Origin: Allorhizobium paknamense | Lineage (GTDB): Bacteria > Pseudomonadota > Alphaproteobacteria > Rhizobiales > Rhizobiaceae | Assembly (NCBI RefSeq): GCF_030815125.1 | Contig: NZ_JAUSWH010000018.1 | Location: 50,269 to 114,268 of the forward strand | DNA length: 64,000 nt | Reading direction: 5' to 3' | Program-made: the position numbers and the translations under genes | The notes under the pieces: model-generated | The model's database searches: none | What the model saw: only the letters and a program-made list of their open reading frames with translations | What the model was told of the DNA's origin: nothing | Shown here: positions 1 to 8,690 of the stretch, piece after piece | Position numbering within the stretch: position 1 is the stretch's first letter | Layout of the letters: each line of letters starts with the position of its first letter

Positions 1-604
1 CCTGAAAAGCGATATCCGCAACCTGCACCTCAAGCGGCGAGGCGGCAAGACCCTGATAGGCGAGGCTGAGATCGCGGCTGAAAATGCCGAAGCAGCCGCC
101 GTCCCAGACAATATGATGCACCGAAATGGTCAGCACCCATGTCTGCGGTGTGGCGGAACGACCCGTCGGGCACTTCGGGCGCAGAATGGCAGCGCGAAGC
201 GGACCGGACTGTGCAAGATCGAAAGGCTGGCGCGCCAGACGGCGGGCAATCTCCTGCGGCTCTCCTTCGTCCAGCACCGCGATGGAGGGCGGCAGGGCCT
301 GGTGAATGCGCTGATAAGGTTTGCCGTCCGGGCCTGCCGGATAGGTCGTCCGCAGCACCTCATGGCGGGCGACAACGGCTTGAAGAGCGGCAATCAGCTT
401 ATCCTCCTCAAGCGCGCCCGTCAGATCCATGCGGATGCAGACATTATAGGCGCTGCTTGCGGGGTTGAGGTTCTGGTGCAGCCACATGCGGCTTTGGGCG
501 GCCGAAAGCGGTGCGGTTTCGGCATCCGGGCGCTTCGGCAGGCTTGTCCGTCCATGGGCCGGTTCGCCCAGGCGTTGGCGCAGCAGTTGAAGTCGAAGAT
601 TCAT
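1..604 (-). CDS. NRPS condensation-domain protein (partial, runs off left edge)
   Basis: The reading frame opens with ATG at 602-604, three bases after the stop of the preceding gene, and stays open to the window edge (about 201 codons). The protein begins like a free-standing condensation domain and carries an intact HHIVWDG motif at residues 163-169, the His pair and Asp-Gly of the C-domain active site. Such domains form the amide bond between a carrier-bound acyl group and an amine. As last visible gene of the siderophore-type NRPS operon it could acylate a polyamine, as VibH does; that role is inference. Further domains may follow beyond the edge. Confidence 0.8.
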   Translation of the reverse strand, partial: MNLRLQLLRQRLGEPAHGRTSLPKRPDAETAPLSAAQSRMWLHQNLNPASSAYNVCIRMDLTGALEEDKLIAALQAVVARHEVLRTTYPAGPDGKPYQRIHQALPPSIAVLDEGEPQEIARRLARQPFDLAQSGPLRAAILRPKCPTGRSATPQTWVLTISVHHIVWDGGCFGIFSRDLSLAYQGLAASPLEVQVADIAFQ

Positions 605-607
605 GGG

Positions 608-1972
608 TTACCAGACCTCGCGGAAAGCATCATGAATGGTGGCGTCCAGCCGGGCGAGAAGCCCGGTGACCTCCTCCTGCCGGAAAAGGTCATGCGCGTA
701 CGTTGCCTCGACATCGAGGGTCGCGTTTTCACCCCGTCCGCGCACGAAGATTTCCAGCCCCAGCGGCACTAGCGGAAATTGCGTGGCGCCATTGTGCAGC
801 CGCTGCCAGCGCGTGCTGCAGCCGGGCAGGGATGGCCCCTCGGTGCCGCTTGGAATGAAGACGACGAGGCTGTCGAAAAGCTTTGTCGCCTCCGCCGGGT
901 CCTGGCCTGTAAGCAGGTCCGCCAGCCGTTCGTAAGGCAGATGGCGGTGGGAAAAACCGTTGTCGAATTCGGCGGATGTTGCCGCGATCGCTTGCCCGGA
1001 AGAGCTTTCGCGGCCAGAGGGCAGGCGCAGCACGATGTGATTGGCAAAATTGCCGATGAGCCCATCCGTGCCCGGCGCGTCGCGGGTCAGCACGGTGGTG
1101 CCGATCGTCACCTCGTCTTGCTGTTCAGCGCCCAGAACCCGCGCCCAGCAGGCCATGAAGGCAATGAAGGGCGTTACCCGGTGGCGGGCCGCCAGCGCCA
1201 TCAGCGCCTGTGAGGACGCAAGCCGGTGATCCAGCCGCCCGGCCTTTTCCGTCAGGCCCCGGTCCAGGCTGCGCCCGGCAAGCAGCGTCCGCTGAGGCAG
1301 TGGTGCGGCGAGGCGATTTTTCCAGTAGGCAAGCTCCCGGCTTTCGATCTCGGCAAGACGGCTTTGTTCCCATTCGGCGAAATCCGCATATTGCAGCGCC
1401 GGTTCGGTCAAGGGCTGACCGCCATAGGCGGCTTCCAGTTCGCGCGAAAGAAGCGGGAAGGTCGCGCCGTCCCAGAGAATGTGCTGGAAGATCATGGTCA
1501 GCACCACCTGATCCGCCGCGATCCGGACGATATGGAGGCGAAGCGGGCAATCCTTCGAAAGATCGAAGGGGCGCGCAAGATCGGCTTCCGCCTCCGCCTT
1601 TGCCTCTTCCAGCGTGCCTGTGGCGATCCGGCAGGGGAAATCGAGACTGGGATGAATGGTCTGATAAGCGGTTCCGTCCGCATCCTGATGATAGGTGGTG
1701 CGGAAAATCTCATGCCGGGCAACGATCCGGGCAAAGGCCTTTGCCAGCTCCTCCTCCTTCACTGCACCGGTAAAGGTGAGCATCAGGCCGAGATTGTTGG
1801 AAACGCTCTTCGGATGCGCAAGCTGGTAGCGCCAGGCATGGCTTTGCGCGAAGGACAGGCCTGCCCGGCCGGGCTCCCGGCGGCGCGGCAGGGTAGGGGC
1901 CGTGGCGGCGCTTTCCAGCCCCGCCGACGCCAGCCTTTGTTTGAGAAGGGCGTGGCGATCCGCGACCTTCAT
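608..1972 (-). CDS. Free-standing NRPS condensation-domain protein
   Basis: This is a 454-residue protein made of one condensation domain, similar in size to VibH-like stand-alone C proteins. The HHxxxDG motif appears as QHILWDG at residues 163-169: the first His is Gln, but the second, catalytic His164 and Asp168-Gly169 are kept, so activity is likely. Its ATG overlaps the stop of the upstream carrier/heterocyclization gene (ATGA), so the two are translationally coupled. With the next gene it gives two separate condensation proteins. This suits a siderophore in which several amines of a polyamine backbone are acylated. The amine substrate cannot be read from sequence. Confidence 0.82.
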   Translation of the reverse strand: MKVADRHALLKQRLASAGLESAATAPTLPRRREPGRAGLSFAQSHAWRYQLAHPKSVSNNLGLMLTFTGAVKEEELAKAFARIVARHEIFRTTYHQDADGTAYQTIHPSLDFPCRIATGTLEEAKAEAEADLARPFDLSKDCPLRLHIVRIAADQVVLTMIFQHILWDGATFPLLSRELEAAYGGQPLTEPALQYADFAEWEQSRLAEIESRELAYWKNRLAAPLPQRTLLAGRSLDRGLTEKAGRLDHRLASSQALMALAARHRVTPFIAFMACWARVLGAEQQDEVTIGTTVLTRDAPGTDGLIGNFANHIVLRLPSGRESSSGQAIAATSAEFDNGFSHRHLPYERLADLLTGQDPAEATKLFDSLVVFIPSGTEGPSLPGCSTRWQRLHNGATQFPLVPLGLEIFVRGRGENATLDVEATYAHDLFRQEEVTGLLARLDATIHDAFREVW

Positions 1973-4443
1973 TCCGCCGCCTCATGGGTGAAGCCGCCCT
2001 TGCCACCCTCCAGCAGGGCCGCCACTTCCTCATCCGACATGCCGCGAATTTCGAGAACGATGGCTGCGACTTCATCGAGGCGCGCCGGATCGTCTTCCTT
2101 CTTCAACTGCTCGGCAAATTCGGCAATGGTCGGCGCGCGGAACAGCATGCGGAGCGTCACGGCATTGGTATCCAGCTCCTCCCGCAGACGCGCCACCACC
2201 CGGGCCGCCAGCAGGGAATCGCCGCCAAGCGCAATGAACTCTTCGTTCACGCCAACCGTATCGAGGCCCAGAACATCTTCCCAGACACCGGCAATGACCC
2301 GTTCCAGATCGGTTTGCGGGGCAATCGGCTGATGCGCCGTTCCCTCACCCTCCAGGCTTTGCAGCAGGGCGGCGCTGTCCAGGCTGCCATCGGCGTTACG
2401 GGGCAGGCCGGGACGAACGACGATCTCGGCGGGCAGAAGATGGGTGGGGAAGATGCGGGTGAGCTCGGCGCGAAGCGCCTTGCCGCCGGGAGCGTTTTCC
2501 AGCCTTTCATCAAAGACGACGGCTGCGATCAGACGCTCATCCTGCCGGATGACCGCCACATCGCGCAGCCGGGGATCGGTGCGGAGCGCGGCTTCCACCT
2601 GCGCCGGCCAGACGGGTGCGCCCGCAAGGTCGAGCTTTTCGCTTTCGCGGCCCAGCAGGGTCACATGGCCCTGGGCATCGGCCACACCCCAGAGCGGATC
2701 GGCGTCGGCTGCATCCGCGTCGAACATCACCTTGCCCGGGACATGGTCGGGACGGTCGCGGCCGAGATGATCGACGATGCGAACGTTTCTGCCATCGAGA
2801 AGCCGCGAGGCGGCATGGCCGGGCAGGGCGGGAAGCGGCTCGCTCCAGGCCTCGGGGCGCTTGATCACCCGTTCCAGCGCCTGCTTGAAGGCAATGAACA
2901 TGGCGGCGAACACGCCCTTGGCCAGCGCCTCTTCGCGGGTATCCCAGTTCACCAGCAGTCCATCGTCAAGCTCGGTGATCTGCGCGTCGAGCAGCACCTG
3001 CGGTCCCTGCGAAATGATCCAGACCGGCTTGCCGACGAGGGAGGCAACGCCTGAGGAAAATAGCGCGCCAAGGCCGATGGCGCTGGTAAAGACCACCGGC
3101 GCCAGCACGGTCTGGCCGCGCTGGCGGCTGAGATCGCGCAAAAGGTCGAGCCCGGTATAGGCGGCATGGGCGGCATCGGCATGCATGCGGGTTTGCAGGG
3201 CGCGGACACGCTCCACGAAGGAGAGCTTGCTGCGGAGATCGACCTCCAGCATCACCGAACTGGAAAAATCACCGACGACCTTGTCGATCTGCGGATGGCT
3301 GGCCTGCCGGTCGAACATCGGCACATTGAGGAGGAAATGCTGGGTATCGCTCCACTGGCCCACCACTTCCGACAGGATGGCGGCCACCGTCATGGCAACG
3401 GTCACGCCATGCTGGCGCGCTGTTTCGGTCAATTGCCGCTTGTCCTCGGGAGAGAGCCAGAGATGCCGGCGCGTGACCTTCGGCTTTGCGCCATCGGCAA
3501 GCTTTTCCACCACTTCCGGCAGAAGCGGTGCGCCCGGCAGGCTGTCCAGCCGCGTGTGCCAGGCCTTGCGGGCGGTTTCGGCCCTTTGTTGCTTGTCGGC
3601 TTCCGTGGTGGCGAGGTAATCGCGGTAGGTAAGGGCGAGCGGCTCCAGCGGCATATCCGGCGTGGTGTAGAAGTGGGTGAAATCGGCAAGCAGCACCCGG
3701 TAGCTGACGGCATCGGCGGCCACCATGTCCACGTCGAGATGCAGGCGGGTTGCGCCATCCGGCAGAAGCGTCAGCGCCACGGCCAGCATCTCCCCGGCTT
3801 CGATATCGAGCATCTGGTGGGAAAAACGCTCGCGCAGATCAGCCAGATGTCCCGCCACCTTGTCAGGGCTGGCCTCGGTGAGATCGAAAACCTGAACCTT
3901 TGCGCTATGCCCGGCCATGACGACCTGCTGGCCTTCGCGGGTGATGCGCGTGCGCAGCGTCTCATGGCGCTCCACCAGTTTTGCCATTGCGGCTTGAACG
4001 CGCGCGGGGTCCAGCGCCGGGGTGCCGCCGGTCGGCTGCTGGTCGAATTCAACATAGAGATGGGCTGCAACGCCGCTCAGCCTCTGGCCGGAATCACGGC
4101 CTGCCCAATAGGCGTGCTGCATGACGCCGAGCGGTGCGGGTTCGCTTTCTCCCTGGCTGACCGGCTGGGCGGTGGCCACCGTGACAGGCGCCTCGGTCTT
4201 TGCCGGTGCGGGGGCCTGCTGGTTTTCCACCAGTACCGCCCAGGCGGCAAGCTTCGGCTCCTGCGCCAGATCGGCGAAATTCACTTTATGGCCTTCCCGT
4301 CTCAACCGGTTGACGAGCCGCAGAAGACCGACGGAATCGAGGCCCGCCTCAAACAGATTGTCGCCGTCTTTCACCGTGGAGAGATCTTCGCCAAGAATGT
4401 CCGCTACGGCATCGCGCAGCCACAGGGTGCTGTCTTTCGTCAT
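1969..4443 (-). CDS. NRPS carrier-heterocyclization-carrier protein with adenylation remnant
   Basis: The 824-residue protein starts with a peptidyl-carrier domain (phosphopantetheine Ser37 in GLDSVG). A heterocyclization (Cy) domain follows at about residues 105-530, with the DxxxxDxxS signature at Asp239, Asp244 and Ser247. Residues about 540-690 look like only the C-terminal part of an adenylation domain and lack the catalytic lysine context (SLDS where NGKxDR is expected). A second carrier domain ends the protein (Ser near 743 in LGGDS). Cy domains condense and cyclize Ser, Thr or Cys to oxazoline or thiazoline rings. With the Thr-activating protein encoded next door, methyloxazoline formation is the likely job. 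A GGAAGG ribosome site precedes the ATG. Confidence 0.85.
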   Translation of the reverse strand: MTKDSTLWLRDAVADILGEDLSTVKDGDNLFEAGLDSVGLLRLVNRLRREGHKVNFADLAQEPKLAAWAVLVENQQAPAPAKTEAPVTVATAQPVSQGESEPAPLGVMQHAYWAGRDSGQRLSGVAAHLYVEFDQQPTGGTPALDPARVQAAMAKLVERHETLRTRITREGQQVVMAGHSAKVQVFDLTEASPDKVAGHLADLRERFSHQMLDIEAGEMLAVALTLLPDGATRLHLDVDMVAADAVSYRVLLADFTHFYTTPDMPLEPLALTYRDYLATTEADKQQRAETARKAWHTRLDSLPGAPLLPEVVEKLADGAKPKVTRRHLWLSPEDKRQLTETARQHGVTVAMTVAAILSEVVGQWSDTQHFLLNVPMFDRQASHPQIDKVVGDFSSSVMLEVDLRSKLSFVERVRALQTRMHADAAHAAYTGLDLLRDLSRQRGQTVLAPVVFTSAIGLGALFSSGVASLVGKPVWIISQGPQVLLDAQITELDDGLLVNWDTREEALAKGVFAAMFIAFKQALERVIKRPEAWSEPLPALPGHAASRLLDGRNVRIVDHLGRDRPDHVPGKVMFDADAADADPLWGVADAQGHVTLLGRESEKLDLAGAPVWPAQVEAALRTDPRLRDVAVIRQDERLIAAVVFDERLENAPGGKALRAELTRIFPTHLLPAEIVVRPGLPRNADGSLDSAALLQSLEGEGTAHQPIAPQTDLERVIAGVWEDVLGLDTVGVNEEFIALGGDSLLAARVVARLREELDTNAVTLRMLFRAPTIAEFAEQLKKEDDPARLDEVAAIVLEIRGMSDEEVAALLEGGKGGFTHEAAE

Positions 4444-4522
4444 CGATATATCCTTCCAAGCAGGCGCAGATCCGGCGAACGCTTAAGGCCGGAGAGCGCC
4501 AGAGACATGTTTAAAAGTCGGT

Positions 4523-6097
4523 TCACGCGCTCTTGGCGCTGCGCCGCTGCCTGAGCAGCTCGTCGCGCAGGCTAGCCTTGGTCTTCTGGCGGCTGGGGGG
4601 CGGCGGCAATGCGCCGCGATCGAGCTTGCGGTTCGGCGTCAGCGGCAGGGCGGCCAAAACCACGATATGGCTCGGCACCAGATGGGCGGGCAGGGTGCGG
4701 GCCAGATGGCCGCGAAGGCCGCGCTCATCCAGCGTGCCCGATGTGGTGACGACATAGGCGGCCAGGCATTCATCGCCATCGGCGCCGTCCGGGTCCGGTT
4801 TCACGGCAACGGCGCTGGCGCTCACACCTTCGAAGGCATCGAGCGCGGCTTCGATTTCACCCGGTTCGATGCGGAAGCCGCGCAGCGACAATTGCGTGTC
4901 GGCCCGGCCGATAAAGGCGAGCCCATCGGCAAATTGCCGCACGAGATCGCCGGTGCGATAGAGACGCTCCCCATTGCCTTTCGGGTCGGCCACGAAGCGC
5001 ACGGCATTCAGGCCGGGGCGGCCGAGATAGCCGCGCGAAACCTGCGGTCCGCCGACGTAAAGTTCGCCAACCACCCCTTCCGGAACCGGTTGCAGACCGG
5101 CATCCAGCACCTGCCAGCGAAAACCGCTGACAGGCAGGCCGATCGGGCTTTCCATCACGCCTTCGCAGGCGTCCGGCTCAATCTCGATGGCGGTGACGTG
5201 CACGGTGGTTTCGGTAATGCCATACATGTTGACCATACGGGCCGCCCGTCCCCGGCGCTTGAACCAGTCCTGAAGCCGTGCCGGATCCAGAGCCTCGCCG
5301 CCGAAGATGACCAGCCGCAGGGCATCGAGTGCGCGCGCGCGCCGCGCGTCGGCCCGGTCGAGCGAGGCAAAGGAGGACGGCGTCTGGTTCAGCACCGTGA
5401 CCTTTTCCTTTTCCAGCAAATCCAGGAAATCCTCTGCCGACCACGTTGCTTCCGCCGGAACGACGACGGTTTTGCCGCCAGTCAGCAGCGGTGCCCAGAT
5501 TTCCCACACGGAGAAATCGAAGGCATAGGAGTGGAAGACCGTCCAGACATCGCCATGGTTGAGGTCGAAGCGCGCCTGCGTCGCCTCCAGAAGGGCAAGG
5601 AAATTGCCATGGGTGACCATCACGCCCTTCGGCAGGCCGGTGGAACCGGACGTGTAGATGACATAGGCCGGATGGCCTGCCTCGGCCCGCTTGCCGATGG
5701 CCGCTGCATCCTCTTCATTGCCCTGTGCCGCGCTGATCGGAATTTGCTCGACATCCGGATCGAGCGGGTCGAGGCCCGGCGCGGTGATGATGGCAAGCGG
5801 CCGCGCATCCTTGACAAGATAGGCAAGCCGGGCCGCCGGATAGGCCGGATCGAGCGGCAGATAGGCCGCGCCCGACTTCATGACCGCCAGCAGCGCGACA
5901 ACCAGATCGATGCAGCGTGTCATGGAAACGCCGACGATGCGCTCTGGACCGGCCCCTCTTGCAATCAACTGCCGGGCGAGGCGGTTGGAGCGTTTGTCCA
6001 GCTCGCCATAGGTCAGTGTCTCGTCCTTGAAACTGACGGCAATCGCCTCGGGGTGAAGGCGGGCGCGGTCAGTAAAAATCTCGGCAATCGTGCTCAT
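4523..6097 (-). CDS. Free-standing NRPS adenylation protein, predicted threonine-specific
   Basis: The 524-residue protein is a single amino-acid adenylation domain that makes aminoacyl-AMP and loads it onto a carrier protein. The P-loop-like YTSGSTGLPKG is at 149-159 and YRTGD at 380-384. The specificity residues read D194, F195, W198, N237, I264, G266, M291, V299, H300 and K491, that is DFWNIGMVHK, the established threonine code. I chose the ATG at 6097 because AGGAG lies seven bases upstream; the longer frame reaching 6214 has no such site. No carrier domain is attached, so it must act in trans, presumably on the carriers of the next gene. It is the first gene of the visible operon. Confidence 0.88.
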   Translation of the reverse strand: MSTIAEIFTDRARLHPEAIAVSFKDETLTYGELDKRSNRLARQLIARGAGPERIVGVSMTRCIDLVVALLAVMKSGAAYLPLDPAYPAARLAYLVKDARPLAIITAPGLDPLDPDVEQIPISAAQGNEEDAAAIGKRAEAGHPAYVIYTSGSTGLPKGVMVTHGNFLALLEATQARFDLNHGDVWTVFHSYAFDFSVWEIWAPLLTGGKTVVVPAEATWSAEDFLDLLEKEKVTVLNQTPSSFASLDRADARRARALDALRLVIFGGEALDPARLQDWFKRRGRAARMVNMYGITETTVHVTAIEIEPDACEGVMESPIGLPVSGFRWQVLDAGLQPVPEGVVGELYVGGPQVSRGYLGRPGLNAVRFVADPKGNGERLYRTGDLVRQFADGLAFIGRADTQLSLRGFRIEPGEIEAALDAFEGVSASAVAVKPDPDGADGDECLAAYVVTTSGTLDERGLRGHLARTLPAHLVPSHIVVLAALPLTPNRKLDRGALPPPPSRQKTKASLRDELLRQRRSAKSA

Positions 6098-6445
6098 GCG
6101 CATCTCCTGGCGGAATGGGGCAAGGGTGGTGCAGCAAGAGCCTTTCAGCTTTCCCTGGAAATGCTCTCGTCCGCTATCACGGCTTCCCAAATGACGGCAC
6201 GGGAATGCCGTCACGAAGCGGGCCTTAGCCCTCCCGTTGTGTCAGGTTTCGGTTGGTCATCGGGTTATGGTGATAAGGCTGGATCGCGGATCTGATAAAA
6301 CCAAGCCTGATCCATCTGCTCCTGCATCCTTATGTTTGCCTGGGCATTCCGAATGGGCCTCCACGTTCGGATGTCATGCGCACCGACCTCCAAGGGCCTA
6401 CGCAATGCTCCGCCCGTCAGGGAAATGCGAAAATGCCCCAAATAT

Positions 6446-6472
6446 CTCAATTTATTGAGTGATTCCGCTCAC
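6446..6472. promoter_or_regulatory. Dyads in the putative siderophore-operon promoter region
   Basis: The 670-base gap 6098-6768 separates the NRPS operon from the flavin monooxygenase gene and contains no supported gene. About 350 bases upstream of the adenylation gene lie two abutting dyads: CTCAAT-N2-ATTGAG (6446-6459), then GTGA-N6-TCAC (6459-6472), which resembles a CRP/FNR-family half-site arrangement. I found no convincing RirA, Irr or Fur box. Function is unproven. Confidence 0.3.
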
Positions 6473-6574
6473 GCTTAAAGCTGCGCGCGCCGAACGCTCT
6501 TAACTCCCTCAGTACACACCAACGCGCTTACGCGCGGCATGTCCCGCAAGCCGTCTGCAACTCCGGCTTGGGCG

Positions 6575-6601
6575 TGGTTATAACCAAACGGGACGGTCCC
6601 G
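6575..6601. repeat. Two adjacent short perfect palindromes
   Basis: TGGTTATAACCA (6575-6586) is followed two bases later by CGGGAC-G-GTCCCG (6589-6601). Both lie in the non-coding gap upstream of the NRPS operon and downstream of the monooxygenase gene. They could be protein-binding sites or part of an RNA structure. Confidence 0.4.
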
Positions 6602-6693
6602 TCTACTCATTCTTGAGTTTTATAATCATATTTTTGGACGGCGAACACAAGGGGTGCGTTCTGCCGTCTCGCTGGCCATCCCGTGCCCCTGCA

Positions 6694-6722
6694 GCGGTGC
6701 GCGCATACAGGGCGCGCACCGC
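6694..6722. repeat. 11-bp perfect inverted repeat, possible transcript-end hairpin
   Basis: GCGGTGCGCGC and its exact reverse complement flank a 7-base loop, 47 bases beyond the stop codon of the minus-strand monooxygenase gene. No T-tract follows on the minus strand, so a classical intrinsic terminator is not supported. On the plus strand a run of six T lies about 17 bases downstream. Confidence 0.45.
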
Positions 6723-6768
6723 TTTGGAGTGTTTCCGTTTTTTATCGGGACAATCCTCTAAACCTGCT

Positions 6769-8571
6769 TCAAGACAGGTGGTGCGGTTTGGTCAGCCCAT
6801 AGACAGGCGTTGCAATGCCCACCTGGCGGGCTTTCAACTGCAGCGAGAGATATTGAGAATAGTGCCGCGACTGATGCAGATTGCCGCCGTGGAACCACAG
6901 CGCCTGTTGCTGCGTCGGCTTCCACATGTTGCGCTGCTCGCCTTCCCAGGGACCGGGATCCTTGGTGGTATTGGAGCCGAGCCCCCAGCACTTGCCGACC
7001 TTGTCCGCCACCTCCTTCGAAATGAGATCCGCAGCCCAGCCGTTCATGGAGCCATAGCCCGTGGCATAGACCACGAGATCGGCAGGAAGCTTCGTGCCGT
7101 CCTTCAGCGCCACGGCATCTTCTGTCAGATGGGAGACATCGACGCCGGACTTCAGCTTGATCGAGCCATCGATAACCAGATCGCAAGCGCCGACATCGAT
7201 GTAATAGCCGGACCCGCGACGAAGATATTTCATGAAGAGGCCGGACCCGTCGTCACCGAAATCCAGCAGGAAGCCAGCCTTCTCAAGAGCGGCATAAAAA
7301 TCGGCGTCCTGTTCGCGGATGCGGTCGTAGATCGGGATCTGGAACTCATGCATGATCCTGTAGGGCAGTGAGGCGAAGATGAGATCGGCCTTGCGTGTTG
7401 TCATGCCGCTCTGGACGGCCCGCTCGGAATAAAGATCGCCAAGCCCGATCTCCATCAGCGAGTCCGATTTCACGATATGCGTGGACGAGCGCTGAACCAT
7501 GGTGACATCCGCGCCCGCCTCCCACAGCGCCGCGCAGATATCATGGGCGGAGTTGTTCGAGCCGATCACCACCACCTTTTTGCCGGCATAGGCATCCGGT
7601 CCCGGATGCTGGGAGGAATGCTGCTGTTCGCCCTTGAAAACATCCTGCCCCGGAAATTTCGGCAGGTTGGGCTTGCCGGACATGCCGGTTGCCAGAACCA
7701 GCTGCTTCGGTCTCAGCACCAGATCCTGACCGGCGCGATTGACGACCACCGACCATTCTCCGGCCGTCTCGTCATAGTGCGCCGATGTGCAGGTGGTGGA
7801 GCCCCAATAGTTGAGCTCCATGACCTTGGTGTACATTTCCAGCCAGTCTCCCACCTTGTCCTTTGGCGTAAAGACAGGCCAGTTTTCCGGGAAGGGAATA
7901 TAGGGAAGGTGATCGTACCAGACGGGATCGTGCAGGCAGAGCGACTTGTAGCGCTTGCGCCAGCTATCGCCGGGCCTTTCGTTCTTCTCGATGATGATCG
8001 CGGGCACCCCAAGCTGGCGCAGACGCGCACCGAGCGCAATGCCACCCTGGCCGCCGCCGATGATGACGACATAGGGCTGAACCGAATAGCCGAGCTCTGC
8101 CGCCTCGTTTTCGCGCTTTTCCTTCCAGGTCTTGCGGTTGCGATCATGGCCATGCTCTGCCCCCATCGGGCGGCGGGTGCCTTTCGGTTCCTCATGCCCC
8201 TTGAGTTCACTCATGGTGGTCAGCAATGTCCAGATCAAGCCGTCCTTCAGGCGGATATGGCCATAGCCGCGGGCAACGCCGGTTTCGAATTCGAACCAGC
8301 CTTCCGTCACGCCGCCCGCCTCCGATGCAGCCTCCTTCGTATCCTGCAGGAAATTGGCGGGAGCGGTCGCCGCAAGCTGGTTTGAAAGCATGTCGCGGAT
8401 TTGCTCTCTGCCCTCCAGTGTCTTGAGATTCCAGGTGAATGTCACCAGATCGCGCCAGTAGCAATCGGTCTGAAACAGGTTGACGGCGGCGTCGATGTCG
8501 CCGCTCGTCAGGGCCTTTTCGAGCTTGGCCAGAACCTGATCAATTTTGGTGCCGGGGCTGATATCAAGCAT
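6769..8571 (-). CDS. FAD/NAD(P)-dependent flavin monooxygenase with N-terminal NTF2-like domain
   Basis: The 600-residue product has an N-terminal NTF2/SnoaL-like region (about 1-130) followed by a flavin monooxygenase fold. The FAD-binding GGGQGG is at 172-177 and the second nucleotide site GSNNSA at 337-342. Enzymes of this class add oxygen to nitrogen, sulfur or carbonyl substrates with NADPH; the substrate here is unknown. The ATG at 8571 has GGAGGAG just upstream, whereas the frame extended to 8673 has no site. It lies downstream of the butanediol-dehydrogenase-like gene on the same strand, so it may share that gene's sigma-54 promoter, although a degraded mosaic repeat separates the two. 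Confidence 0.8.
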   Translation of the reverse strand: MLDISPGTKIDQVLAKLEKALTSGDIDAAVNLFQTDCYWRDLVTFTWNLKTLEGREQIRDMLSNQLAATAPANFLQDTKEAASEAGGVTEGWFEFETGVARGYGHIRLKDGLIWTLLTTMSELKGHEEPKGTRRPMGAEHGHDRNRKTWKEKRENEAAELGYSVQPYVVIIGGGQGGIALGARLRQLGVPAIIIEKNERPGDSWRKRYKSLCLHDPVWYDHLPYIPFPENWPVFTPKDKVGDWLEMYTKVMELNYWGSTTCTSAHYDETAGEWSVVVNRAGQDLVLRPKQLVLATGMSGKPNLPKFPGQDVFKGEQQHSSQHPGPDAYAGKKVVVIGSNNSAHDICAALWEAGADVTMVQRSSTHIVKSDSLMEIGLGDLYSERAVQSGMTTRKADLIFASLPYRIMHEFQIPIYDRIREQDADFYAALEKAGFLLDFGDDGSGLFMKYLRRGSGYYIDVGACDLVIDGSIKLKSGVDVSHLTEDAVALKDGTKLPADLVVYATGYGSMNGWAADLISKEVADKVGKCWGLGSNTTKDPGPWEGEQRNMWKPTQQQALWFHGGNLHQSRHYSQYLSLQLKARQVGIATPVYGLTKPHHLS

Positions 8572-8650
8572 GTTATCTCCTCCATACGTGCTTGGATTTT
8601 CAGGGCGAAATGTCGTTATGGGTGTCTTAAGCTTTTGTTTTCCCTTGTCT

Positions 8651-8690
8651 GTGGACGGAACGGCGGATTCCACTTTTCCTGGTAAACTCT
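8651..8690. repeat. Degenerate RIME-like intergenic element
   Basis: This stretch contains GTGGACGGAA and CCACTTTTCCTGG in the same order as the mosaic repeats elsewhere in the window (for example 61311-61367). It fills part of the gap between the dehydrogenase and monooxygenase genes and touches the dehydrogenase stop codon. Confidence 0.5.

Noticed and set aside
3166..4554. Open frame on the plus strand opposite the NRPS gene
   Set aside because: It is antisense to the carrier/Cy protein, whose motifs (GLDSVG, DxxxxDxxS, LGGDS) are intact. No ribosome site or domain supports it.
6098..6214. Longer start for the adenylation protein
   Set aside because: The added 39 residues precede the normal adenylation-domain start, and the AGGAG site is placed for the ATG at 6097.
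6694..6722. Intrinsic terminator of the flavin monooxygenase gene
   Set aside because: The stem is strong but no T-tract follows on the minus strand, so it is listed only as an inverted repeat.
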